Source: Rickettsiales bacterium (lineage in GTDB: Bacteria > Pseudomonadota > Alphaproteobacteria > Rickettsiales > Anaplasmataceae). From it: 35,253 nucleotides of DNA. Shown piece by piece: positions 26,251 through 33,938 of this stretch (positions are counted from its first letter, which is position 1; every line of letters begins with the position of its first letter). The translations under genes and the position numbers were made by a program. The notes under the pieces were generated by a model. The model was not told the DNA's origin, searched no databases, and saw only the letters and a program-made list of their open reading frames with translations. The DNA lies in assembly GCA_031266615.1 (NCBI GenBank), contig JAISAR010000002.1:1-35253 (forward strand), in the 5' to 3' direction.

Positions 26251-29200
26251 TTATCCATTGCCACTTTGTTTCATTAATGCAGCCACCTGATATGACAAGC
26301 CTACTCTTGTGTTTTTGTTTTTAATATTTTCTTGTATTTGTTGCTGCTCTTTGTTACCTGACAGATACATTCCCATTAGTGTTAATTGCTCTCTTACAGC
26401 ATCTATAGAGAGAGCTTTAGAGAATTCTTTCATATTTAAAACATCTTTATCTTTATTGTTTACACGCGCCAATGCGTTGTTTGCTGCTCCCGGTGGAGGT
26501 GGTGCTGGGGGTAGTTGGTTGATGTTGGGTTCTACGTGTAGTGCCTCAAATCCTACTTGTGGGTAGTGTGGAGCTCCTGGATACTGTACTCCTAGTATTC
26601 CTGGTGGCGGTGGGGGTACTGCTGGTGGATTATAGTTCCCTCCTCCTCCTACTTGCGCTGGTGGAAATGGTGGGTATCCTACTCCTCCTGCTGGCGGTGG
26701 TTGTATGTTATTTGGATGTACTACCTGTACAGGTTGGTTTCCTACTGCTGCTGGTGGTGGTTGATATGGTGGTGCTGCTGGTGGTGCATATGTTCGCGGT
26801 GGCTGTAGATTATTGTTCACTCCTCCTGCTGGTGGTGGTACTACATATGCTGGTGTTACTACTGGTGGTGCATATGTTTGCGGTGGCTGTAGATTATTGT
26901 TCACTCCTCCTGCTGGTGCTGCTGCTGGTGGTGCTGGTGGCGGTGGTGTTACTTGTGTGCCTCTATCTACCAAATTTCCCTGATTTATTGGTATTGGGTT
27001 TAATATTGGTGATGCTGGTTGTGTAGACACAGATCGTGGCGGTGTATTTACTGTTGGTGGTGCTGGTGGTGGTGGATTATTGTTCCCTCCTACTACTCCT
27101 GCTGGTAGCGGTGGTGCTGCATGTGATGGTGGAGGTGGTACTAATACATATGGTGGTGGTGGTGCTGGTGATGGTGGTGGTGCTGGTGTTACTACTTGTG
27201 GTGGATTATTGTTCTCTATTTCTACTGCTTTTCTTAGTGGTTGCTGGATTAATGGAGTATTTACTAGTGCACTCTTTTGAGAGACATATTGCTCAGCAGA
27301 TGGGGGAGCTGACTGGGAGCGAACTATTTGCTCAAATTGGAAATCAGATAGAGATTGAACTTGAACTTGAGCTTGAGCTTGAGCTTTAGGTTTAGGTTTA
27401 GTTGTAACTTTTTTTCTTGTAGGTGAGGAATTCCTGAGACTTAGAGCAAAAGCATTGGCATCGTGTGTTTGATTCCCTCCTGATTCATAAAATTGTCCAG
27501 CGGGAGTTCGATTTTTCAACTGATTATCAAATCTTACTAGGTTACCTCCTAGTACGTCTCCTCCTATGTTTCCTTTCTCTGGAGTGTATTTTGGATCATG
27601 TATTGATTTATATAGAGGTGTCTTTGATACTGTCTTTGGTGGTTCCTTTGGTGGTTCCTTTGGTGCTGCATTTAGTCTCATCTTTTGAGTGTATGATATG
27701 TTGTACATACGGGTTGAGTTCTTTGGTGGCACACTACTACTCCGGTTTGGTGGCATATTAGTACTCCCTGATAATTGTTGAACTGGTTGAGCTTGAGGTA
27801 GTTGAGTTAATACATTACTGCTAACTACAGGTGGAGATGGGCTGGGAATTGGACTGTACTTATACACATAAGTGGGAATTGGATTGTACAGATGCACAGG
27901 TGTATTAAGTGAAGGCGTACCCATAGATTCAGGACTTGTACTTCTCGAATTAATGAAAGGTGGCAACATTAGATTTCGCTTGCTTGGATTTTGCCTTAGA
28001 AAATGTTCTTCAAAACCAGGACTTATAAGCCTAGGTGAGAAAGGCTTTTCAGGTAAACTATTAAAGAAAGAGTATTGTTTCTCTATAGGTAAATCTTGAA
28101 AGGAAGAGTATTGTTTATCTAGAGGTAAAGCTTGAAAGGCAGAGTATTGTTTATCTGTTAGAGATGTATCTTGGGCTCTAGATGGAACTGGACTTGGACT
28201 TGAGGGTGGGCTTTCAGGTATCGGTATAAGGTTATTTTTTTTCATATACTTCTCTCTTGCGTCTTGCGCATTCTCACTATATTTATTTCCAAGTAGCGTA
28301 CTTATCTGAATTTGTGGACGATACCTTCGCATTAGAGCACGTTCTCCATCAATCGTATGAGGATTTAGTCCCACCCTATTTCCAAACACAATGTTCGCAT
28401 CTTCAAGATTTTTTCGTAGATAGTGCAATTTAGGAAAATCATTTTGAGGATCGCGTAAATTATTAGATATATTCTCTAGCTGCGCATAATACGAGTTAGA
28501 AGAATTTACACTCAAATAAGGCTTAGAACCCAGATTAATATTATTAGGAGGTACGCTCGCAGCTTTTCTCATGCGTTCCTTCCAGGTAGTCAATAAAATA
28601 GGTGCCTCTGAATTTGGCTCAATAGTTGGCGAAAAATGACGTGTAACAATTGGACGATTATTTTGCTGTTGTTTTGTACTAGAAGATTTATTGAACAAAT
28701 TAGATATTTTACCAGATACACCACTAAATATATTAAAACCACTCTTAGCTTGTACAGCTTTAGGTTCTGGAGGTGAAAATTGTGATGGTGAATTTACATC
28801 AAAATGATCAAACGAAGATGGAGTATGTGACGGGGGTGGAGATACAGACCCAAAATCACTAGACGTAGTTGAATTAGATTGTTGTGGAGGTGGTGGTGGA
28901 TGTGACGGTGGAGGGGGTAAAATTACTGTTCCTGCCCCTGAAAATGGTAGTGTTGGATTTGGGAATGGAGATTCAGGTTCTATTGTTGAATTTATGGATT
29001 CAGACAATTGATTATAAAGCTCATTTGCATCTTCAGATTCAGGTCTAGGTGGATGTAGATGAGTATCAGTAGGAAATACAAAATGAGATCCAGTTGCCTC
29101 ATGCCATGGAGTTTGAGTTGGAGGCGGTACAAGCGGAGGCGTGTTCCGGCTTCTAAAATTATTGAGCTCCTCAGGTGCGGTATTGAGCTCCTCAGGTGCG

Positions 29201-29316
29201 GTATATAGAGTGTGGGGTCTTAATAATGACCTGTGCCTTGCAGCCCAACTCTTTTGTACCCCCACAATATGTTTATCTTCATAAGATCCTCTACCGCTCA
29301 TTATTCCAGATCCCAA
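26251..29316 (-). CDS. Giant proline-rich, low-complexity protein
   Basis: 1021-aa ORF with many polyproline runs (LPPPPSHPPPPPQQ, APPPSPAPPPPYVLVPPPPSHAAPPLP) and several in-frame repeats. Likely ATG start at 29301 (MSGRGS). Confidence 0.75.
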   Translation of the reverse strand: MGSGIMSGRGSYEDKHIVGVQKSWAARHRSLLRPHTLYTAPEELNTAPEELNNFRSRNTPPLVPPPTQTPWHEATGSHFVFPTDTHLHPPRPESEDANELYNQLSESINSTIEPESPFPNPTLPFSGAGTVILPPPPSHPPPPPQQSNSTTSSDFGSVSPPPSHTPSSFDHFDVNSPSQFSPPEPKAVQAKSGFNIFSGVSGKISNLFNKSSSTKQQQNNRPIVTRHFSPTIEPNSEAPILLTTWKERMRKAASVPPNNINLGSKPYLSVNSSNSYYAQLENISNNLRDPQNDFPKLHYLRKNLEDANIVFGNRVGLNPHTIDGERALMRRYRPQIQISTLLGNKYSENAQDAREKYMKKNNLIPIPESPPSSPSPVPSRAQDTSLTDKQYSAFQALPLDKQYSSFQDLPIEKQYSFFNSLPEKPFSPRLISPGFEEHFLRQNPSKRNLMLPPFINSRSTSPESMGTPSLNTPVHLYNPIPTYVYKYSPIPSPSPPVVSSNVLTQLPQAQPVQQLSGSTNMPPNRSSSVPPKNSTRMYNISYTQKMRLNAAPKEPPKEPPKTVSKTPLYKSIHDPKYTPEKGNIGGDVLGGNLVRFDNQLKNRTPAGQFYESGGNQTHDANAFALSLRNSSPTRKKVTTKPKPKAQAQAQVQVQSLSDFQFEQIVRSQSAPPSAEQYVSQKSALVNTPLIQQPLRKAVEIENNNPPQVVTPAPPPSPAPPPPYVLVPPPPSHAAPPLPAGVVGGNNNPPPPAPPTVNTPPRSVSTQPASPILNPIPINQGNLVDRGTQVTPPPPAPPAAAPAGGVNNNLQPPQTYAPPVVTPAYVVPPPAGGVNNNLQPPRTYAPPAAPPYQPPPAAVGNQPVQVVHPNNIQPPPAGGVGYPPFPPAQVGGGGNYNPPAVPPPPPGILGVQYPGAPHYPQVGFEALHVEPNINQLPPAPPPPGAANNALARVNNKDKDVLNMKEFSKALSIDAVREQLTLMGMYLSGNKEQQQIQENIKNKNTRVGLSYQVAALMKQSGNG
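28069..28160 (-). repeat. 36-bp repeat, 3 imperfect copies, in the Pro-rich gene
   Basis: agagtattgttt recurs at 28069, 28105 and 28141; 12-aa unit (D/E)KQYS(A/S/F)F(Q/N)xLP. Confidence 0.85.
29161..29202 (-). repeat. Perfect 21-bp tandem duplication in the Pro-rich gene
   Basis: attgagctcctcaggtgcggt twice in succession; encodes TAPEELNTAPEELN. Confidence 0.95.
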
Positions 29317-29363
29317 AAATCAGCAACCACATTACGCAATTATATTACTATATCATCTGTCAT

Positions 29364-30773
29364 TTATATACTAGCAATTACGTTGTAATCTTCTGGCATA
29401 ACTATATTATATAAATTACTAGTTGTATCCCAGAAAGGCTCGGAAATAGCTGCATATCTAAATCCATCTGCTGCATTCGAATGTATTGTATGTTTAGGTT
29501 TTAGGCTTTGAATACCTGTTTTGTTGTCTATTTCATATACATACTGCATTAAATGATCGATACCAGGTTCACATCTTGGGTGGAATTTAGCTATTTTTAA
29601 TAAATCTCTCGCTGCATCTATACCATCTCTAATTCCAGTTTTCACTTCTGAACCTTTTAATACTTGCGTGTGAAACCCTAAACGCTCGAAAGATTCTGCA
29701 ACGGAATACTCATCTTGAAAAGTATGATGATCTGCATCATGTGGTAGGAACATAGTGTCATACACATATGGCAATTTTTTTAACTCAGATGCGTAGTATT
29801 TTTTGTCATGTTCAGTCCCTTCTAGATAGTCAATAAAAGTTGGAGTTTTCCCACATACTTGGAAAAACCAAATGACAGTTTGATTTGTATGACCTAAATC
29901 CCATGCTGTATATACCAGTTTCGAGGTATCATAGCCATATTCTTCTTTGATGTTCTTACGTGTATATTTATTAATTACATCACCAAAAACACTTCCTACC
30001 AAATTACTTGCGTCAAAATTACATTCTAGTTCTTGTGAAAACATGGCTTGAGTCATAGTTTTCTTGGCATTTTCTATATATTCTTTTGTATATAATTCAG
30101 GATAGTCACTTGCTTTAATCATATATGATTCCCAGTGATTCCACTTTTCTCCATTTACAAGTTTACCTCCTCTGAATATTTTCCCTCCGCGTTCCCATAA
30201 CTCATAGAACTTATTCTTACCATTAGCAGTTCCTATAACAAGCATACTTTGACTTCCAACAGGTAATCCTGGTTCTAGCATTGGATAGATAATTGCATCA
30301 AACAAATGATCTGGCATATTGCCAGCTTCATCTAACACTATATGGGAGGGGTGATAGCCGCGCTTAAACTCCTGGTTTTCATATGAAAACAGGCAAAACT
30401 TTCTAATATCTTTATTATAGTTATCATCTTTTCCTACATTGATTTTGTATACATGTTCAAGTCCGTGGTAGCTCCATTTAGTTGGAGGCAGAACTTTTAG
30501 GAAATCGTTCATAGCAGTTTCAACGGTACTATGAGCTTGTTGTATTGTAGAACTGAACCATGCAACTTCTGGTGTTTTCCATATTGCTGTATTATTCGGT
30601 TTAGGAATTAGTAGCTTATAAAGACGAGATTGCACAGCCCCAATAGTTTTACCAGCACTACGAGCTGCTACAACAACAATATTGGGACACTTACTAGTAA
30701 ATAGAAACGATACTTTTCGTCGTACGTGTATTTTATGTAGTGTTCTCAAAGGAAATTTTTTAAAATCAAACAA
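29364..30773 (-). CDS. terL: Terminase large subunit
   Basis: Walker A VVAARSAGKTIGA; Walker B-like HIVLDEAGNMPD; ATPase coupling SMLVIGTANG; nuclease YTAWDLGHTNQTVIWF. Starts with TTG. Confidence 0.92.
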   Translation of the reverse strand: MFDFKKFPLRTLHKIHVRRKVSFLFTSKCPNIVVVAARSAGKTIGAVQSRLYKLLIPKPNNTAIWKTPEVAWFSSTIQQAHSTVETAMNDFLKVLPPTKWSYHGLEHVYKINVGKDDNYNKDIRKFCLFSYENQEFKRGYHPSHIVLDEAGNMPDHLFDAIIYPMLEPGLPVGSQSMLVIGTANGKNKFYELWERGGKIFRGGKLVNGEKWNHWESYMIKASDYPELYTKEYIENAKKTMTQAMFSQELECNFDASNLVGSVFGDVINKYTRKNIKEEYGYDTSKLVYTAWDLGHTNQTVIWFFQVCGKTPTFIDYLEGTEHDKKYYASELKKLPYVYDTMFLPHDADHHTFQDEYSVAESFERLGFHTQVLKGSEVKTGIRDGIDAARDLLKIAKFHPRCEPGIDHLMQYVYEIDNKTGIQSLKPKHTIHSNAADGFRYAAISEPFWDTTSNLYNIVMPEDYNVIASI

Positions 30774-30814
30774 TATTGTTACGAATGATAATAAAGAACA
30801 TGGAGATAATTACA

Positions 30815-31183
30815 ATGGAAAATGAAGGAAACATAAAAAAGCAATTAGAAGATTTTAAAAAACATATGGATCACCCAACTGGAACACTTGCTAACTACTC
30901 ATGTAATGCTCCTGAGTTACAACAATATTGGGTAGACAATCCACATTTATTAGCGATGTATCAAAAAGTAGGGGTTAATAAGGTTAGAGGAATGTATGAT
31001 TACGTTTATGAACTTGTAATGAAGAACGAAAAAATCAACTTCCCTGCAGCTTTTATAAAGCTTCTAGAAGAATATATGAGTCCACCTATTAACAAAACAG
31101 AAGATATTAAGGACATTAATATTAATTTTGTATCAGAAGGAGCAGAAGAGTCTGCTAATCCTGTACATATCTTTGATAGCTAG
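30815..31183 (+). CDS. Small protein divergent from terL; candidate terminase small subunit
   Basis: Start placed at ATG 30815 (MENEGN) with SD GGAG at 30802-30805; size and C-terminal DININFVSEGAEE are compatible with TerS, but there is no strong motif. Confidence 0.5.
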   Translation: MENEGNIKKQLEDFKKHMDHPTGTLANYSCNAPELQQYWVDNPHLLAMYQKVGVNKVRGMYDYVYELVMKNEKINFPAAFIKLLEEYMSPPINKTEDIKDININFVSEGAEESANPVHIFDS

Positions 31184-31320
31184 TACTTTGTACTTTCAAC
31201 TATTTTTTCATCTTCGTTTTTTACTTTAGTGTTGCTATCTAATGCAAGCCCAAATAAGATTAGTCCGCCTAACAAAGCGCTCCAAAGTAACAATCTTTTT
31301 TTCTCAATTTTGTATTTCAT
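31180..31320 (-). CDS. 46-aa single-TM protein MKYKIEKKRLLLWSALLGGLILFGLALDSNTKVKNEDEKIVESTKY
   Basis: Read directly from the sequence (below the ORF-track length cut-off); basic N-terminus, one hydrophobic helix, polar tail. Confidence 0.45.
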   Translation of the reverse strand: MKYKIEKKRLLLWSALLGGLILFGLALDSNTKVKNEDEKIVESTKY

Positions 31321-31407
31321 AAGGTAATCTCACTAAAAAAGCTCTTTTTATTTTACTATTTAATATACTAAACTGCTCATACTAAATTCTCTTTGGAGTA
31401 TTTTAAA

Positions 31408-31932
31408 ATGCAAAATGGATCTCACAAAGAAGCTGATGAGTTACTAGAAGAAAAAAATGAATTATTAAAAGAAAATATAGGTGACGTTTCTCTAGAAAAT
31501 TTAAATGCACTTTACAGAAAATTAATTAGAATTAAACATAGAGCATTTCACCACTATTTAAATGCAACAGTTACAGAGAGCAAAAAAACATTAGAGCAAA
31601 TCCTTCTAATTAGAGATGATGAAGAGAAAAAACGACTTATAGCAGATATCAAGATTGCTTCACAAAATCTTCGTGAGATTAGCACGACTGATATAATGCC
31701 TCCAGGTGAGAAAGCATATGAATTGATTATGGAAAGCCTAAGATTAATCGGTGGGATTGAAGAAATTTTGAATTATGCTCATATAGATGCTGAACAAAGG
31801 CGACAATTAATTGATGAATTTTTTAAATTTGAGAAATACACTGAAAGGGTCGATAATTATGTTTCAAAATTTTCAGATACAGATAAAAAAAAAGAAAATA
31901 ATTTAAAAGATAAAAAAGATATTACGCCATAA
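31408..31932 (+). CDS. Coiled-coil protein, unknown
   Basis: ORF starting MQNGSHK with SD GGAG at 31395-31398; helical, charged. Confidence 0.65.
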   Translation: MQNGSHKEADELLEEKNELLKENIGDVSLENLNALYRKLIRIKHRAFHHYLNATVTESKKTLEQILLIRDDEEKKRLIADIKIASQNLREISTTDIMPPGEKAYELIMESLRLIGGIEEILNYAHIDAEQRRQLIDEFFKFEKYTERVDNYVSKFSDTDKKKENNLKDKKDITP

Positions 31933-31938
31933 ACTTAC

Positions 31939-31961
31939 AGAAGTGGATTTTCTCCACTTCT
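31939..31961. terminator. Hairpin between convergent genes (possible bidirectional terminator)
   Basis: agaagtgga (31939-31947), ttttc loop, tccacttct (31953-31961): perfect 9-bp stem, but no long U-tract. Confidence 0.5.
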
Positions 31962-31971
31962 ATAAACGCTA

Positions 31972-32739
31972 TTACTCTATTGTAGTGCTTATTTCTGGTT
32001 TATTCTCAGTGCTATCATTTGGCTCAATAGGCTCGTATTCCCATTCTTCTTTCAAATCAACTTCAACAGGTAGGATTTTAGCTAAACGTTTAATTACTGT
32101 TTTCTTAGCCATTTCATCTGGATAGTTTTTCCAACAATCAGATACTTTGTATTTCGTTGCTTGCTGCTTGATAAATTCAATTTCATCATACCCCATGATT
32201 TCAATGAATTTTATGTCATTGTACCTAGCAATTGCATATACACATTTAAAAGTGTTGTCTTTATTGTTTCTTCTAGCGTCCAGAGACCTGATGTGATTAA
32301 TGAAAGGATCAGTTCCCTCACTGTAATCAAATTTATCATCTGAATACACACATGAAGCTGATATAAACACATGTGCTCTTGCTAATAGCATCACAATGCC
32401 CTTATAAGAGAGCTGGAGAGTACATCTTGGTTTGGGCTCACCACTATACCTATATGGGATTAAATGAACGTAGTCGAAGCCTATGGGCAATTTATAATGA
32501 GCAATTTTCAAGATAACATCTATAAACGATGTAAGTGAACACTCATTTAACTTTGGGTTGCTAATTAATGCCAAATGTACATTACCAATGAACGAATGAA
32601 GATCATATGTGTTCTTGAATAAGCTTAGCTCTTTAAGTTTAGTTTTAAATTGTTCGGATTTAACCCAATCCGAAGGGGTTTGTATAGTTGCTACTATTCT
32701 CTGTTTATCACTAGTAGCAGTCACTTCAATGTCATTCAT
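31972..32739 (-). CDS. recT: RecT-family single-strand annealing protein
   Basis: CTLQLSYKGIVMLLARA, GTDPFINHIRS, YAIARYNDIKFIEIMGYDEIEFIKQQA and WKNYPDEMAKKTVIKRLAKILPV are RecT motifs. ATG at 32739 (MNDIEV) with SD GGAG preferred over the TTG at 32769. Confidence 0.88.
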   Translation of the reverse strand: MNDIEVTATSDKQRIVATIQTPSDWVKSEQFKTKLKELSLFKNTYDLHSFIGNVHLALISNPKLNECSLTSFIDVILKIAHYKLPIGFDYVHLIPYRYSGEPKPRCTLQLSYKGIVMLLARAHVFISASCVYSDDKFDYSEGTDPFINHIRSLDARRNNKDNTFKCVYAIARYNDIKFIEIMGYDEIEFIKQQATKYKVSDCWKNYPDEMAKKTVIKRLAKILPVEVDLKEEWEYEPIEPNDSTENKPEISTTIE

Positions 32740-32775
32740 GATGATTATGTCTCCTTTTTTTCTTAACAACCTTAG

Positions 32776-32928
32776 CTAGATAAACATTATGCCTCCTTCT
32801 TTCTTATATGCCTTAAGAAACTCCTTATGTTTATCTATTAACTCTTCTGTTTCTTTTATGACTTTTGCAAGATTTTTCAACAAAGACTCCATATCTTTAC
32901 GTATTGTTGATGGTGTTATTTTAGCCAT
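32776..32928 (-). CDS. 50-aa helical protein MAKITPSTIRKDMESLLKNLAKVIKETEELIDKHKEFLKAYKKEGGIMFI
   Basis: Read directly (below ORF-track cut-off); SD GGAG 7 nt upstream; overlaps the next gene by 8 nt, fills the gap before recT. Confidence 0.55.
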   Translation of the reverse strand: MAKITPSTIRKDMESLLKNLAKVIKETEELIDKHKEFLKAYKKEGGIMFI

Positions 32929-33178
32929 TACTTAACTCCTTTTTTCTTAATGCTTCAACCTCTGACTTCAGATAGTTTACTTCTCTAATTAAGAGGTCCA
33001 TCGAATTGTACATATATTTCATTATTTTTGAATGTTGTTCAATACATTCCATCTGCTCCATGTATTTGTAAAACTCTTGTTTTTCTTTCTCGGAAGGCTC
33101 TTCTACAGGCACAAATGCTGGATTATTATACCCAGTTCTACGCGCACACTCCTCCCATAAGTTTATAACTTTTGCCAT
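32921..33178 (-). CDS. Small helical protein, unknown
   Basis: 85-aa ORF, ATG start, co-directional with recT. Confidence 0.6.
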   Translation of the reverse strand: MAKVINLWEECARRTGYNNPAFVPVEEPSEKEKQEFYKYMEQMECIEQHSKIMKYMYNSMDLLIREVNYLKSEVEALRKKELSNG

Positions 33179-33191
33179 ATTTCATACCTCC

Positions 33192-33551
33192 CTACTCAGA
33201 ATCTTGTTGAGAAGATATTACATAATTGCGGCATAAGTCGACTGTTGCTTTAAAATCTTTTTCTAATTGCTCAGAAATTTTACCAGCTATACGGAGTTGA
33301 GCAGATCTTATGTTGCCACTACTATGAAGTATCTTTTCACATTCATGATCTATCATGTCTGTAGTATCTTTTAAGTACTGTATAGTAGATTTGAAAGAGT
33401 CAAAAGCTTTCTCAAGAATCCTCTCAAGCTCTTTTATTGTTTGCTCTCTCTCTAATTTTCTATCAAGCTGTTCTGAGTAACTAGAGGTAGTTTGTTTTTT
33501 AGTTGCTTGTTCCTCTTTCTCTAAAGAGGGTGTTTGGTTTTGATTTTTCAT
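33192..33551 (-). CDS. Coiled-coil protein, unknown (first gene of the recT operon)
   Basis: 119 aa; ATG at 33551, SD AGGAG (33561-33565), strong promoter upstream. Confidence 0.65.
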   Translation of the reverse strand: MKNQNQTPSLEKEEQATKKQTTSSYSEQLDRKLEREQTIKELERILEKAFDSFKSTIQYLKDTTDMIDHECEKILHSSGNIRSAQLRIAGKISEQLEKDFKATVDLCRNYVISSQQDSE

Positions 33552-33583
33552 AAACCAAGTCTCCTAATGGTAAATTCTAAGCC

Positions 33584-33612
33584 AGTGTACACCAATTAAT
33601 TGATAGTGTCAA
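33584..33612 (-). promoter_or_regulatory. Sigma70-type promoter for the recT operon
   Basis: Minus strand TTGACA (33607-33612), 17-bp spacer, TACACT (33584-33589), about 30 nt upstream of the gene start. Confidence 0.75.
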
Positions 33613-33854
33613 GAAAAAAAAATACAGGCGAGTACTATGAGAATTTAGAAGAATTTACCATCTAAACTTGATTTAAACAGTACCCGCCAAGAAATCAGTA
33701 TATTTTAAATTAGTTCCAACATCTATAACTAATTGGTTATGTCAAGAAAAAATACAGGCGAGCACTATGGGAATTTAGAAACAATTAAAAGTCGTTCAAA
33801 CAATGATTTAAACAGTACCCGCCAAGAAGCAAGTGTATTTTAGATGAATTCCAA
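33598..33854. repeat. Tandem ~122-124-bp imperfect intergenic repeat with paired stem arms
   Basis: Copy 1 33598-33719, copy 2 33731-33854; shared blocks tgtcaagaaaaa..aatacaggcgag.actatg.gaatttagaa and gatttaaacagtacccgccaagaa. Confidence 0.85.
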
Positions 33855-33873
33855 AGTCCATGAAAAAATAATA

Positions 33874-33902
33874 TTTACAAAATTGAACCATGCAATTATA
33901 GT
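33874..33902 (+). promoter_or_regulatory. Sigma70-type promoter for the outer-membrane protein gene
   Basis: TTTACA (33874-33879), 17-bp spacer, TATAGT (33897-33902), followed by SD AGGAG (33922-33926). Confidence 0.7.
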
Positions 33903-33938
33903 TGAGTGTTGAGTGCATTATAGGAGATTTAGAAATAA

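Noticed and set aside
26541-27026. Plus-strand 161-aa Leu/Val-rich ORF (looks like a multi-TM protein)
   Set aside because: Antisense of the polyproline gene: ggt/ggtggt repeats read in another frame give poly-Leu/Val. The same applies to 27036-27389 and 27080-27280.
33598-33854. CRISPR array
   Set aside because: Only two long imperfect copies; no short direct repeats with regular unique spacers.
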